DNA of 64,000 nucleotides from Neorhizobium galegae (lineage in GTDB: Bacteria; Pseudomonadota; Alphaproteobacteria; Rhizobiales; Rhizobiaceae), in the NCBI RefSeq assembly GCF_017877055.1, contig NZ_JAGIPG010000003.1, positions 797,691 through 861,690 on the forward strand. The letters run 5' to 3'. Position numbers and translations under genes: made by a program. This document shows, piece by piece, positions 43,736 to 52,879 of the stretch (within the stretch, counting starts at the first letter, position 1; each line of letters starts with the position of its first letter). The notes under the pieces are model-generated. The model did no database searches, was not told the origin of the DNA, and was given only the letters and a program-made list of their open reading frames with translations.

Positions 43736-44719
43736 ATGCTGAAATTTCTGAAAACCATGGCGACTGCGGCGGCATTTGCCGCGCTGTCCTTTCAGGCGGC
43801 GAGCGCCCAGGCGATTGAGAAAAAGGACATCACGATCGGCCTTCCGCTCAATACCTCGACCCTGCTGCCGATCTATGTTGCCGATGCCCAGGGCTTCTTC
43901 AAGGAAGAGGGCATCAACGTGAAGATCGTCGCTTTCAAGGGCGGCACGGACCTGGTGCGCGGCATGGTCGCCGGCGCGGTCGATATCGGCGTCGGCGCTT
44001 TCTCGGAAGCGCTTGTCGGGGTCGAAACCGGCCAGGGCGTGAAGATCTTCTACGGCGGCTTCAACATGGCCGTCTTCGACTGGTATTCGGTGCCGTCGAT
44101 CAAGACGCTCGAAGAAGCCAAGGGCAAGCGCTTCGGCATCTCGACCTTCGGTTCGTCGACCGACTTCCTGACCCGTTATGCGCTGAAGACCAAGGGCATC
44201 GACCCGAAGAGCGAAGTGCAGATCGTCCAGGGTGGCGGCTCCGTGCCGCGCCTCGCTGCGATGGAAGCCGGCCAGCTCGAAGTCAACATCTTCGCGACGC
44301 CGGAAAAGTTCATGGCGGCCGATCGCGGCTTCAACCTGATCCTGCAACAGAAGTCGATCGCCCCGGATTTCCCGTTCCACTGCTTCTATGCGCGTGAGGA
44401 TTTCATCAAGAACGATCCGAATGCCATCAAGGCGGTGCTCCGCGGCTTTGCCAAGGCTGTACGGTGGTCCAAGGCCCACAAGGAAGAATCGGTCAAGCTT
44501 CTGGCCTCCAAGCTCGGTCTCGAGGAAACCTATCTCAACCGCGGCTACGACGACTTCATTGACGAGATCTTCGAAGACGGCCGTCTGGCGAGCGACGCGG
44601 GCATGAAGGCTTTCTGGGACGTCGGCATCATGAACGGCACCTACAAGGCGCCCATGCCGGTCGAGAAGTATTGGGTCGGCACGTTCCACGACACCTATAA
44701 TGAATGGAAGCCCAAGTAA
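43736..44719 (+). CDS. NitT/TauT-type (NMT1-like) ABC transporter binding protein
   Basis: A 327-residue exported protein. The ATG at 43736 is chosen for its AAGGAGG site and signal peptide (MLKFLKTMATAAAFAALSF, cleavage near AQA at about residue 26); the longer frame has neither. NMT1-type motifs follow: NTSTLLPIYVADAQGFFKEEG, and MVAGAVDIGVGAFSEAL. It is part of the hydantoinase-led run, so it probably binds that pathway's substrate. Confidence 0.87.
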   Translation: MLKFLKTMATAAAFAALSFQAASAQAIEKKDITIGLPLNTSTLLPIYVADAQGFFKEEGINVKIVAFKGGTDLVRGMVAGAVDIGVGAFSEALVGVETGQGVKIFYGGFNMAVFDWYSVPSIKTLEEAKGKRFGISTFGSSTDFLTRYALKTKGIDPKSEVQIVQGGGSVPRLAAMEAGQLEVNIFATPEKFMAADRGFNLILQQKSIAPDFPFHCFYAREDFIKNDPNAIKAVLRGFAKAVRWSKAHKEESVKLLASKLGLEETYLNRGYDDFIDEIFEDGRLASDAGMKAFWDVGIMNGTYKAPMPVEKYWVGTFHDTYNEWKPK

Positions 44720-44747
44720 GCCTTCCATTTGTATGAGAATATAACGA

Positions 44748-44767
44748 GAGCGGGCGGAGGCCCGCTC
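44748..44767 (+). repeat. Intercistronic hairpin GAGCGGGC/GCCCGCTC
   Basis: Perfect 8-bp stem with a GGAG tetraloop between binding-protein and ATPase genes, directly before the AGGAGG site. The loop also looks like a ribosome-site sequence. Confidence 0.55.
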
Positions 44768-44776
44768 CAGGAGGAA

Positions 44777-45577
44777 ATGAAAGTGGCGCAGATTGAAATC
44801 CGCGATCTCGGGATCGATTACCGCAAGCCGAAGAGCAACGAGGTGTTTTCCGCTGTCGACAATGTCGCATTGTCGGTCGAAAAGGGCGAATTCGTCACTA
44901 TCGTCGGATCGAGTGGTTGCGGCAAGAGCACGCTTCTGATGGCAGTCGCGGGGCTCGTCAGCCTGACGCGTGGCTCGATCCAGATCGATGGCAAACAGAT
45001 CAATGGTCCGGGTCCCGATCGCGCCGTCGTGTTTCAGGAGGCCTCGCTTCTTCCCTGGCGTTCGGTGCGCGGCAACGTCAAGTTCGGGCTCGAAATGCAG
45101 CGCTGGAACGGCGGCGATCTCAACGAACGGGCCATGCAGATGATCCGCCTCGTCGGTCTCGGCCGCTTCTCCGACTATCATCCGCACCAGCTTTCCGGCG
45201 GCATGCGCCAGCGCGTCAACATCGCCCGGGCGCTCGCCGTCGATCCGCAAGTGTTGCTGATGGACGAGCCATTCGGGGCGCTCGACGCCCAGACCCGCGA
45301 GATCATGGGCACCGAATTGCTGCGCATCTGGGAGCGTGACAAAAAGACGGCGTTGTTTGTGACGCACGATATCGACGAAGCGATCTTCCTGGCCGATAAG
45401 ATCGTCGTCATGGGCCGCAATCCGGGTCATATCAAGGAAGTGATCAAGGTCAATCTGCCGCGTCCGCGCAATGAGGCGATCCTCGACAGCGAGGATTTCC
45501 ACGAACTGCGCAAGCGTTTGCGCGCCCATCTGGCTGAAGACATGTCCAGCATGCAGCTGGTGCAGGAGGTCGCATGA
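44777..45577 (+). CDS. NitT/TauT-type ABC transporter ATP-binding protein
   Basis: A 266-residue ATPase. The ATG at 44777 (MKVAQIEIRDLG) has AGGAGG in front; an ATG 48 bases upstream lies before the hairpin. Walker A GSSGCGKST, Q-loop FQEASLLPW, signature LSGGMRQR, Walker B LLMDEPFGALD and H-loop VTHD are present. Its end overlaps the first permease by ATGA. Confidence 0.91.
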   Translation: MKVAQIEIRDLGIDYRKPKSNEVFSAVDNVALSVEKGEFVTIVGSSGCGKSTLLMAVAGLVSLTRGSIQIDGKQINGPGPDRAVVFQEASLLPWRSVRGNVKFGLEMQRWNGGDLNERAMQMIRLVGLGRFSDYHPHQLSGGMRQRVNIARALAVDPQVLLMDEPFGALDAQTREIMGTELLRIWERDKKTALFVTHDIDEAIFLADKIVVMGRNPGHIKEVIKVNLPRPRNEAILDSEDFHELRKRLRAHLAEDMSSMQLVQEVA

Positions 45578-46389
45578 GATCGGCAGAGATGACCGCCGAA
45601 CCGGCGGAAGCCCGGCAGCTTTCCCTTTCCTTCCTGCACCCATCCCGCTCGGCGGTGATTGGCACGCTGGCCGTCATCGCATTCCTCGTCCTTTGGCAGA
45701 TCGCGCCCGCCATGGGCTGGGTGAACGGCCGCTTCACCAGCCGGCCGACCGAGGTGTTCTTCGCGGCTATCGACGTCTTCAAGAACGATAACTTCCTCTT
45801 TCACGCGCGCATCAGCCTGACGGAATTCTTTGCGGGTTTCATCCTTGCGATCGTGGTCTCCATTCCGCTCGGTGTGCTGCTCGGCACGTCGAAGATCGCC
45901 CGCTACCTGATCGATCCGCCGCTGATGGCGCTCTACATCGCCCCGACGCTGGTGCTGCTGCCGATCATGGTGATCTGGCTCGGCATCGACATGGCGCCGA
46001 AGATCGCCGTCGTTTTCTTAGGGGCGGTTTTCCCGATCGTTCTCAACACCATGGCCGGCATGAGCGAGGCGGATCCGCGGTTTCTGCGGATGGCGCGTTC
46101 GTTCGGCGCAAGCAAGTTCGACATCTTTACGCGCGTCCTGGTGCCCGGCTCGTTGCCGGCGCTGCTGACCGGCCTGAGGCTCGCCGTTGGTCGTGCCGTG
46201 CTCGGCGTCATCGTCGGCGAGCTGTTCGTGTCGCAGGCGGGCATCGGTTACCAGCTCAATCTCTATGGTTCCGCCATGCGCATCGACCGCCTGCTCGTCT
46301 ATGCACTGATCGTCAGCGCCTTCGGCTACACGCTGACCGTCTTGGTCCGCTCGGTGGAGAACAAGGTCCGCGACTGGAGGTCGAAATGA
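45574..46389 (+). CDS. NitT/TauT-type ABC transporter permease (first of two)
   Basis: A 271-residue permease with a charged N-terminal tail of about 25 residues, hydrophobic helices, and the coupling region FLRMARSFGASKFDIFTRVLVPGSLPA. It is ATGA-coupled to the ATPase upstream and the second permease downstream. The two related permeases probably form a heterodimer. Confidence 0.89.
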   Translation: MRSAEMTAEPAEARQLSLSFLHPSRSAVIGTLAVIAFLVLWQIAPAMGWVNGRFTSRPTEVFFAAIDVFKNDNFLFHARISLTEFFAGFILAIVVSIPLGVLLGTSKIARYLIDPPLMALYIAPTLVLLPIMVIWLGIDMAPKIAVVFLGAVFPIVLNTMAGMSEADPRFLRMARSFGASKFDIFTRVLVPGSLPALLTGLRLAVGRAVLGVIVGELFVSQAGIGYQLNLYGSAMRIDRLLVYALIVSAFGYTLTVLVRSVENKVRDWRSK

Positions 46390-47165
46390 TCGCCGAACTT
46401 TTCTATCGCCGCCAGGCGCTTGTGCTCGGCACGCTGTCGATGATCGGCATCGTGGTTTTCTGGCAGATCGCCGTCGACACCGGTTTCATCAATCCGTTCT
46501 TCATATCGACGCCAAGCCAGGTCGCCGCCGAATTCATCACTCAGTTCGAAGACGGTTCGGTCGCCACAAATGTAGCGGCAACGCTCTATTGCTTTGCCTG
46601 GTCTCTCGGTCTTGCCACCGTGGTCGGCATCATCCTCGGCATGCTGGCCGGCTGGTTCGCGGATGTGGAATCGGCGCTCGAACCGTTCATCTGGTTCAAA
46701 TATTCGGCTCCGACAGTCGCCTTCTATCCGCTGTTCGTCGCCTGGCTCGGCTACGGCACGCCGACCATCATCGCGATCGCCTTCCTGTTCGCGCTGACGC
46801 CGATCTATGCGAACACGCTGTCCGGCATCAAGAATACCGATCGCGACCTTGCCCGCGCCGCGCGCTCCTTCGGCGCCAGGCCGCTTGACATCTTCCTGCG
46901 TGTCGCGCTGCCGGGATCCGTGCCGGTGATGATGGCCGGTCTTCGCCTCGGCGTCGGCCGCGCGCTGACCGGTGTCGTGGTGGCCGAACTCTTTGGCGCC
47001 AATGCCGGCCTCGGCTACGCCATCACCTATTACGGTCAGTTGATGCAGACGACCAAGATGATGGTGTCGATCGTGATCGTCATCGTGCTTGGCGTGCTGC
47101 TGACCCAGATCCTGTCGTTCCTGGAAACCAGGACAGATTCCTGGCGCGTCGATAGCAACCGCTGA
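46386..47165 (+). CDS. NitT/TauT-type ABC transporter permease (second of two)
   Basis: A 259-residue permease with the coupling region DLARAARSFGARPLDIFLRVALPGSVP, similar to its neighbour at 45574. It completes the importer. The amidohydrolase gene follows after 18 bases. Confidence 0.89.
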   Translation: MIAELFYRRQALVLGTLSMIGIVVFWQIAVDTGFINPFFISTPSQVAAEFITQFEDGSVATNVAATLYCFAWSLGLATVVGIILGMLAGWFADVESALEPFIWFKYSAPTVAFYPLFVAWLGYGTPTIIAIAFLFALTPIYANTLSGIKNTDRDLARAARSFGARPLDIFLRVALPGSVPVMMAGLRLGVGRALTGVVVAELFGANAGLGYAITYYGQLMQTTKMMVSIVIVIVLGVLLTQILSFLETRTDSWRVDSNR

Positions 47166-47183
47166 AACTTCGAGGTTCGTGTC

Positions 47184-48194
47184 ATGAAGATCATTGATTC
47201 CCATTTCCACTGGTGGCCGCGGTCGATTTTCGAACCGCTTCTGAAGCGCGAAGGTTTTCCGAAGGCTGTCGTGAATGCGCGCGGCGGCTATACCTATCAC
47301 GGGGCCAATGGGCGCCGCGGCACGGTGGCGAGCTGGAAGGAGTGGTTCGATCTCGACGAGCAGCTCGCCTATATGGACAGTCTCGGCCACGATATTTCCG
47401 TAGTCTGCTCGATCGGTCCGCTGTCGATCTATTTTTCCGAGCTTCCCGTCGAGGAAGGTCGTGATGCGGCACTTGCCTGGAACGAGGAAATGGCCTGGGC
47501 ACAGCGACGTTATCCGGGCCGTGTCTGGGCGTCCGCCGCCATTCCCCTCGTCGATACCAACGTGGCGATCGAAGTGCTCGACGATGCGGTCAACCGGCTT
47601 GGCCTGATGGGCGTCAATCTGCCGGGCAGCGTCGGCAAGGAAGGCATGATCGATGATATCCGGCTCGAGCCGTTCTACGAGCGGGTCGCGGAACTCGGCC
47701 TGCCGATGTTCCTGCATCCGACCGATGCCGTTTTCGCCGATGTCATGCAGGGCTATAATGATGCCCTGCACCTGAGCCTCGGCCGCGTGGTCGAAGTGAG
47801 CGCAGCAGCGTCGCGGCTCATCCTTTCCGGCATGATGGAGCGTCATCCGGGCCTCAAGATCGTCATGTCGCATACGGGTGGCGCGCTGCCATACCAGTCT
47901 GGCCGCATGGACAAGAACTCCAGGACCGCGGGCCTGACGAAACCGGTCAGCCATTATCTGCACCAGATGTTCACCGATACGGTTTCGCCGCATTCGGCCG
48001 GCCAGAAATTCGCGATCGAATATTTCGGCGCCGACAATGTCATGTACGGCACGGACTATCCCTGCTGGGATCCGGCCGTGTGCCTGACGCTTCTCGATGA
48101 GATCGAGATGAGTGCCGCGACCAAGCAGAAGATCTTCTACGATAACGCGGTGCGGATTCTCGGTCTCAAACCATCAAGGGCTGCTGCTGCCTGA
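47184..48194 (+). CDS. ACMSD-type (amidohydrolase_2) metal-dependent hydrolase or decarboxylase
   Basis: A 336-residue TIM-barrel enzyme. Metal-site motifs: DSHFHWWP at the N-terminus, LPMFLHPTD, IVMSHTGGALPY and the Asp of YGTDYPCWDP. Family members decarboxylate aminocarboxymuconate semialdehyde or hydroxybenzoates, or hydrolyse lactones and amides. It is the last gene of the LysR-controlled run, so it probably acts late in the route after ring opening; the reaction is not predictable. Confidence 0.83.
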   Translation: MKIIDSHFHWWPRSIFEPLLKREGFPKAVVNARGGYTYHGANGRRGTVASWKEWFDLDEQLAYMDSLGHDISVVCSIGPLSIYFSELPVEEGRDAALAWNEEMAWAQRRYPGRVWASAAIPLVDTNVAIEVLDDAVNRLGLMGVNLPGSVGKEGMIDDIRLEPFYERVAELGLPMFLHPTDAVFADVMQGYNDALHLSLGRVVEVSAAASRLILSGMMERHPGLKIVMSHTGGALPYQSGRMDKNSRTAGLTKPVSHYLHQMFTDTVSPHSAGQKFAIEYFGADNVMYGTDYPCWDPAVCLTLLDEIEMSAATKQKIFYDNAVRILGLKPSRAAAA

Positions 48195-48514
48195 ATGCGC
48201 TTGATAAAGGGGGTTGATATGAAGGACGATCGAAGGTCCTGACAGGATGTGAACCGAGGACCGCATGCGCGGCTTCGATACGAGCCGTGTTTTGGCCAGA
48301 ACCGACTTGCCGATATGACAAGTGCCCCGGTCGGGCTGGAGAAGTGCATACGCTCCAAAACCGCTTGTCGACATGCGCCAGCCCGGCATTTGCACAAAGT
48401 GTAGCATTGGCCATCGATAAGTAACCCCTTTGGCGGTTGCAGCCCAAACTCTTTGCCTCTAGTCTCGGTTCCCGATATCGCTTTTCGAGAGTGTGGGTTA
48501 TCTGATGGTGGTGG
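48195..48514. other. 320-bp region with nested inverted repeats, no gene seen
   Basis: No supported coding frame. Inverted repeats include GGTCCT/AGGACC near 48235, ACTTG/CAAGT at 48305-48323, and an 8-bp CGGGCTGG/CCAGCCCG stem at 48332-48339 and 48378-48385 with an inner GCAT/ATGC. This could be a folded RNA, a terminator zone or a decayed repeat. The padR promoter must lie at its right end. Confidence 0.45.
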
Positions 48515-48826
48515 ATGGAACATCAGGATCTTCTTTCCGGCTTTATCCGGTTTCCCGTCCTACATCACGCGGCCGAAGGCGACCTGCACGGTCTGTGGAT
48601 GATCGAGGAACTGGCGCATCATGGCTACAAGGTCTCGGCCGGAACACTCTATCCGATGCTGCACTCCATGGAGAAGAAGGGCTATCTCACCTCGCGGACG
48701 GAGCGGGTGGGCCGCACGCATCGCAGGATTTACAACGCAACACCGTACGGAGTAGCAGCTCTCGAAATGGCCAGGGAAAAGGCAAAGGAGTTGTTTCGTG
48801 AGGTCATCGGCGGAAGCAATTCATGA
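48515..48826 (+). CDS. PadR-family transcriptional regulator
   Basis: A 103-residue PadR-type winged helix protein: GDLHGLWMIEELAHHGYKVSAGTLYPMLHSMEKKGYLTSRTERVG is the DNA-binding core, ending with RIYNATPYG in the wing. Its last 29 bases overlap the chromate-transporter gene, so the two are co-translated. It probably represses this operon until an inducer, perhaps chromate or oxidative stress, is present. Confidence 0.9.
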   Translation: MEHQDLLSGFIRFPVLHHAAEGDLHGLWMIEELAHHGYKVSAGTLYPMLHSMEKKGYLTSRTERVGRTHRRIYNATPYGVAALEMAREKAKELFREVIGGSNS

Positions 48827-50030
48827 GGAGACAGTCGAGCCGCATCCGCATGGCACGCCGGGTGAAGTCTTTTCGGCATTCCTGAAGCTCGGTCTGACAT
48901 CCTTCGGTGGCCCGATCGCCCATCTCGGTTATTTCCGCGACGAATTGGTCGTGCGCCGCAAATGGATCGACGAGGCAGGTTATGCCGACCTCGTGGCGCT
49001 TTGCCAGTTTCTTCCCGGCCCCGCCTCAAGTCAGGTCGGCTTTGCCCTCGGCCTGCTGCGCGGCGGCCCGCTTGGCGCCTTGGCCGCCTGGACCGCCTTT
49101 ACGCTGCCGTCGGCAATCTTGCTGGTGATATTCGCAATGGCGGCAACGGCATTTGACGGGCCAATCGGCGCAGGCTTGCTGCATGGTCTGAAGGTCGTGG
49201 CTGTCGCCATCGTAGCGCAGGCGGTATGGGGCATGGCAAAGAGCCTCACCCCCGATCGGGAGCGGGCGGGCATCGCGCTCGTCGCCGTTCTCATCGTCGT
49301 GTTTGCGGCCGGTGCGGCCGGACAGATTGCGGCCATCTCGCTCGGTGCTCTGGCAGGCCTTGCCCTGTGCCGCAACGGTCCCGTCACGGGGACAACCCAT
49401 CTTTCCTTCCGGGTTTCACGGACTGTCGGAACCGGATGCCTTGCTGCGTTTTTCCTGCTGCTCGTCGGACTGCCCATCGTCGCGGCGGCGGTCGATTCTC
49501 AAGGTCTCGCACTGTTCGATTCCTTCTATCGCTCTGGGTCGCTGGTCTTTGGCGGCGGCCATGTCGTGCTGCCCTTGCTACAGGCTGAGGTCGTCAGTTC
49601 TGGCTGGGTAACGAATGACGCCTTTCTGGCGGGTTATGGTGCCGCTCAGGCGGTCCCTGGTCCGTTGTTCACCTTTGCCGCCTATCTCGGTGCCGTCATG
49701 GGCCCTGCTCCAAATGGCATCCTTGGCGCAGCCATATGCCTTGCCGCAATTTTTGTGCCCGGGTTCCTGTTGCTCCTCGGCGCTCTGCCGTTCTGGAATG
49801 GTTTCCGGAAGCAGCCTATGGCCCAGGCTTCGATGCGCGGCGCCAACGCTGCCGTCGTCGGAATTCTCGGGGCGGCTCTCTACAACCCGGTCTGGACAAG
49901 CGCGATCGTCGGTGCCCACGACTTCGCGCTGGCGCTGACAGACTTCCTCCTGCTTGTCGTCTGGAAGGCGCCGCCATGGATGGTGGTACTCGGCATGGGG
50001 CTTGGGGCGGTCGGCCTCGCCGCTATCTAG
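48798..50030 (+). CDS. chrA: Chromate transporter, long-chain type
   Basis: A 410-residue membrane protein with two homologous CHR domains. The first has FLKLGLTSFGGPIAHLGYFRDE and CQFLPGPASSQ at about 25-85. The second has SGSLVFGGGHVVLPLL and YGAAQAVPGPLFTFAAYLG at about 245-300. It exports chromate by proton or anion antiport. The start is a GTG at 48798 inside the padR gene. Fusion in one operon with padR is an arrangement seen in several proteobacterial chromate genes. Confidence 0.9.
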   Translation: MRSSAEAIHEETVEPHPHGTPGEVFSAFLKLGLTSFGGPIAHLGYFRDELVVRRKWIDEAGYADLVALCQFLPGPASSQVGFALGLLRGGPLGALAAWTAFTLPSAILLVIFAMAATAFDGPIGAGLLHGLKVVAVAIVAQAVWGMAKSLTPDRERAGIALVAVLIVVFAAGAAGQIAAISLGALAGLALCRNGPVTGTTHLSFRVSRTVGTGCLAAFFLLLVGLPIVAAAVDSQGLALFDSFYRSGSLVFGGGHVVLPLLQAEVVSSGWVTNDAFLAGYGAAQAVPGPLFTFAAYLGAVMGPAPNGILGAAICLAAIFVPGFLLLLGALPFWNGFRKQPMAQASMRGANAAVVGILGAALYNPVWTSAIVGAHDFALALTDFLLLVVWKAPPWMVVLGMGLGAVGLAAI

Positions 50031-50082
50031 TCGAAAACCGAAGCGGCGGCTCCCGCTCAAGCAGGCGCAGGGAGCATTTCAT

Positions 50083-50118
50083 AAAAAGGGGGGCCGAGGT
50101 GATGCGCGCACCCCGGCC
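50083..50118 (-). terminator. Rho-independent terminator of phoX
   Basis: On the minus strand a 10-bp stem (50118-50109 with 50101-50092, one G-U pair) with a 7-base loop is followed by CCCCTTTTTAT. It lies 70 bases after the phoX stop. The best terminator in the window. Confidence 0.8.
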
Positions 50119-50186
50119 GCTAACCCTTCACTGCTGGCTGGCAGCCTCACTGCCACCCTTGTTGCGGCTTGGGCCGCATTTCAGGT

Positions 50187-52178
50187 TCAAACGGCGATCT
50201 TGCCGCCGCCAATCTTGGTAATCGCCACTACGGCTGGTCGTACAGGCATGTCCGGTTTGAAATCCGGCCAGCGGGTGGAGAGGTCCTCGTAGTAGGACGG
50301 ACGGCCATGGCCCGGCCAGTCCTCGCCGCCATCAGCCGGATGCTGGACGGCCACGAAGGCGGTCTCGTCATCCGGTGCGAAGAGCGGGCCGCACATTTCT
50401 GCTCCAACCGGTACGCGGAAGAACAATTTCGATGTCGCGCGGGCGTCACCCTCCGTGTCGACTGCCCATAGGCCATCGGTGCGTCCGGTCTGCTTGTTAT
50501 TGTTGCCGTCCGTCGATACCCAGAGGCGACCGGCGGAATCGACAGCGCAGTTGTCCGGCATGCCGAACCAGCCGTTCTTCGTGGTTTCGGTCGAGAATGT
50601 CGCACCCACCGCCGCAACCGACGGGTCGCCGCATTTCAGGAGCACTTCCCACTTGCCGGAGGTCGCGGTGAAATCGCCGTCGTTTTCAGCGATCTCGATG
50701 ATGTGCCCGAAGGCGTTTTCCGCGCGGGGATTGGCGGCATTCACCTGGTCTGCCTTGCGGCGGGTGTTGTTGGTCAGCATGACATAGACCTTGCCGTTCA
50801 CGCCGTTCGGCTGGACGTCTTCCGGACGGTCCATCTTGGTAGCGCCGAGCACATCGCCTGCGCGGCGACACTCGATCAGCACGTCGGCTTGGCTGGCAAA
50901 GCCGTTGGCGGCCGTTAGCGGGCCCTGGCCGTGAACCATCGGCAGCCACTGCATGTTGCCGTCTTCGTTGAACTTGGCGACATAAAGCGTGCCCTGATCG
51001 AGCAGGGTCATATTAGCCGCGCGGTCGTTCGGATTGAAGGTGCCGTCGGTCACGAATTTGTAGACATAATCGAAACGCTCGTCGTCTCCGAGATAGAAGA
51101 CGACCCTGCCGTTCTTGGCCACAATCGACTCCGCACCTTCATGCTTCGTGCGGCCGAGCGCGGTGCGCTTCTTCGGCGTGGAGGTCGGATCCATGACATC
51201 GACCTCTACGATCCAGCCGAAGCGGTTCGGCTCATTCGGTTCCTTGGCGAGATCGAAGCGGTCGTAGAAATTGGCCCATTCGTAGCCACCTTCCGGAACG
51301 CCATAACGCTTGTAGTTGGCGGCTTCCCTATGACCTTCCGGCAGCTTTCCGGAGAAATAGCCATGGAAATTCTCTTCCGCCATGATGTAGGTGCCCCAGG
51401 GCGTGACGCCACCGGCACAATTGTTGATCGTACCGATGGCGCGGGTGCCGGTCGCATCGGCATTGGTCTTCAGGCGATCATTCCCGGCAGCCGGGCCGGT
51501 GATCTCCATCGGCGTATTGGCGGTGATGCGGCGATTGTACTTGCCGTCGGCGACGACCTGCCACTTGCCGCCCTGCTTGCGAATTTCGACGATGGTGCCG
51601 CCATGGGCGGCCATTTCGACATCCACCTGCTCCTTGCTGAGGGCGCCCTGCTTGATCTTGCCGTCGACGACCTTGACGAGGCCCGGGAACATCAGATGCG
51701 GATTGGTGTATTCGTGATTGACGACGAGCAGGCCGTGCTCGCTGGAACCTTCGAGCGGAATGTAACCGACATAGTCGTTATTGTAGCCGAACTGCTTGCT
51801 CTGGGCGTCGGCGGTCTGCTTGGTCGGATTGAATTCCGGGGCGCCCGGCAGGACCGCATCGCCCCAGCGCAGCAGGATATCGGCACTATAACCTTCGGCG
51901 ACGTGATGGTTGGCATCGACGCCGGCTTCCACCTCGGTGAACTTGAATGCAGAACTGCTCTTGCCTTGTGCGCGCGCCTCGTCGGCGCTCATCAGAGCGA
52001 AGGGGCTGACCGTGGCCGCGATAGCAGAGACAGCCAGCGAACCCTGCAGGAAATTCCGGCGCGAAAAGCGCTTGCCGACGATTTCGCCCATCGTCGGGTT
52101 GGCGCTCGTGTTGTGACCTTCGCCATCGGCGTCTTCGAGCTGGGTCGTCGGAAAAATCTTTTGCGAAAGATGGTCCAT
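50187..52178 (-). CDS. phoX: PhoX-family alkaline phosphatase (DUF839), Tat-exported
   Basis: A 663-residue PhoX-type phosphatase. A twin-arginine signal lies at about 38-70 (SRRNFLQGSLAVSAIAATVSPF). PhoX-type segments follow: GYIPLEGSSEHGLLVVNHEYTNP, NNCAGGVTPWGTYIMAEENFHGYF, and MPDNCAVDSAGRLWVSTDGN. PhoX enzymes release phosphate from organic esters in the periplasm using Ca and Fe. The PHO box at 52253-52270 indicates PhoB control under phosphate starvation. It is a single-gene unit with its own terminator. Confidence 0.92.
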   Translation of the reverse strand: MDHLSQKIFPTTQLEDADGEGHNTSANPTMGEIVGKRFSRRNFLQGSLAVSAIAATVSPFALMSADEARAQGKSSSAFKFTEVEAGVDANHHVAEGYSADILLRWGDAVLPGAPEFNPTKQTADAQSKQFGYNNDYVGYIPLEGSSEHGLLVVNHEYTNPHLMFPGLVKVVDGKIKQGALSKEQVDVEMAAHGGTIVEIRKQGGKWQVVADGKYNRRITANTPMEITGPAAGNDRLKTNADATGTRAIGTINNCAGGVTPWGTYIMAEENFHGYFSGKLPEGHREAANYKRYGVPEGGYEWANFYDRFDLAKEPNEPNRFGWIVEVDVMDPTSTPKKRTALGRTKHEGAESIVAKNGRVVFYLGDDERFDYVYKFVTDGTFNPNDRAANMTLLDQGTLYVAKFNEDGNMQWLPMVHGQGPLTAANGFASQADVLIECRRAGDVLGATKMDRPEDVQPNGVNGKVYVMLTNNTRRKADQVNAANPRAENAFGHIIEIAENDGDFTATSGKWEVLLKCGDPSVAAVGATFSTETTKNGWFGMPDNCAVDSAGRLWVSTDGNNNKQTGRTDGLWAVDTEGDARATSKLFFRVPVGAEMCGPLFAPDDETAFVAVQHPADGGEDWPGHGRPSYYEDLSTRWPDFKPDMPVRPAVVAITKIGGGKIAV

Positions 52179-52252
52179 CGAATACCTCCACTGGTTGAAA
52201 TGCGGTCCAAAATCATCCTGCTTTAGAGCCGTTCTAAACCTAGAGACGCGAC

Positions 52253-52270
52253 ATTACGGTTTTGCGACAG
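52253..52270 (-). promoter_or_regulatory. PHO box upstream of phoX
   Basis: Minus strand reads CTGTCGC-AAAA-CCGTAAT, two 7-base half-sites with a 4-base A-rich spacer, as in PhoB binding sites (CTGTCAT repeated). It ends 75 bases before the phoX start. Confidence 0.65.
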
Positions 52271-52382
52271 TGATATCCCAATTGAGATGAATCACCTTCC
52301 CAACATGAGAGCGTCTACCCGTTTTCAATCACGACCGTTTTGCTATTCTCCCTGAGCTTCTTTCAAACCTTGCGAGGCAGAG

Positions 52383-52763
52383 ATGGTCGATGAAACAGTC
52401 AACGTCCGTTATATGGTCGACAACGTGGAAACTGCGGTGGAATGGTATGTGGGCCATCTCGGCTTCTCCCTCATCTCAAAGCAGGCGCCGGCGTTCGCGG
52501 ACGTCAGGCGCGGCGCATTGCGGCTACTCCTAAGCGGTCCAATGAGTTCGGCGGGCCGGCCGATGCCCGATGGCGAACAACCGGCGCCGGGCGGCTGGAA
52601 CCGCATTCATCTTATCGTCGATGACTTGGCCTCCGAGGTGGCGCGTTTACGCGCAAGAGGCGTCAGCTTTCGCAATGACGTGGTCACCGGGCCGGGCGGT
52701 TCGCAGATTCTGCTCGTCGATCCCGCCGGCAATCTCATCGAGCTTTTTCAGCCTGCGCGGTAG
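52383..52763 (+). CDS. VOC (glyoxalase/bleomycin-resistance) superfamily protein
   Basis: A 126-residue VOC protein: NVRYMVDNVETAVEWYVGHLGF in the first module, HLIVDDLASEVARLRARGVSF and ILLVDPAGNLIELFQPAR in the second, with the terminal Glu as a likely metal ligand. It stands alone, divergent from phoX and convergent with the aromatic-degradation operon. Function is not predictable from sequence. Confidence 0.82.
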   Translation: MVDETVNVRYMVDNVETAVEWYVGHLGFSLISKQAPAFADVRRGALRLLLSGPMSSAGRPMPDGEQPAPGGWNRIHLIVDDLASEVARLRARGVSFRNDVVTGPGGSQILLVDPAGNLIELFQPAR

Positions 52764-52805
52764 CAATATTCAAGAATATGGCGTTCTTCGGAAAGACGGG
52801 ACGGC

Positions 52806-52826
52806 GAACTGCTTCGCCGGCAGTTC
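52806..52826. terminator. Hairpin GAACTGC/GCAGTTC between convergent genes
   Basis: Perfect 7-bp stem with a 7-base loop between the VOC gene and the converging SBP_3-like gene. There is no T-run, so it is a possible bidirectional terminator. Confidence 0.4.
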
Positions 52827-52879
52827 CCGAAGGCGAAGCTTAAGCCGGCTCCGTATCATCGGCATGGGGCGTGCTCCGC

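Noticed and set aside
43634..45643. Long minus-strand open frame (669 codons)
   Set aside because: Antisense shadow of the binding-protein and ATPase genes, which have full motif sets.
46326..47993. Long minus-strand open frame (555 codons)
   Set aside because: Antisense to a permease and an amidohydrolase gene; no recognisable motif.
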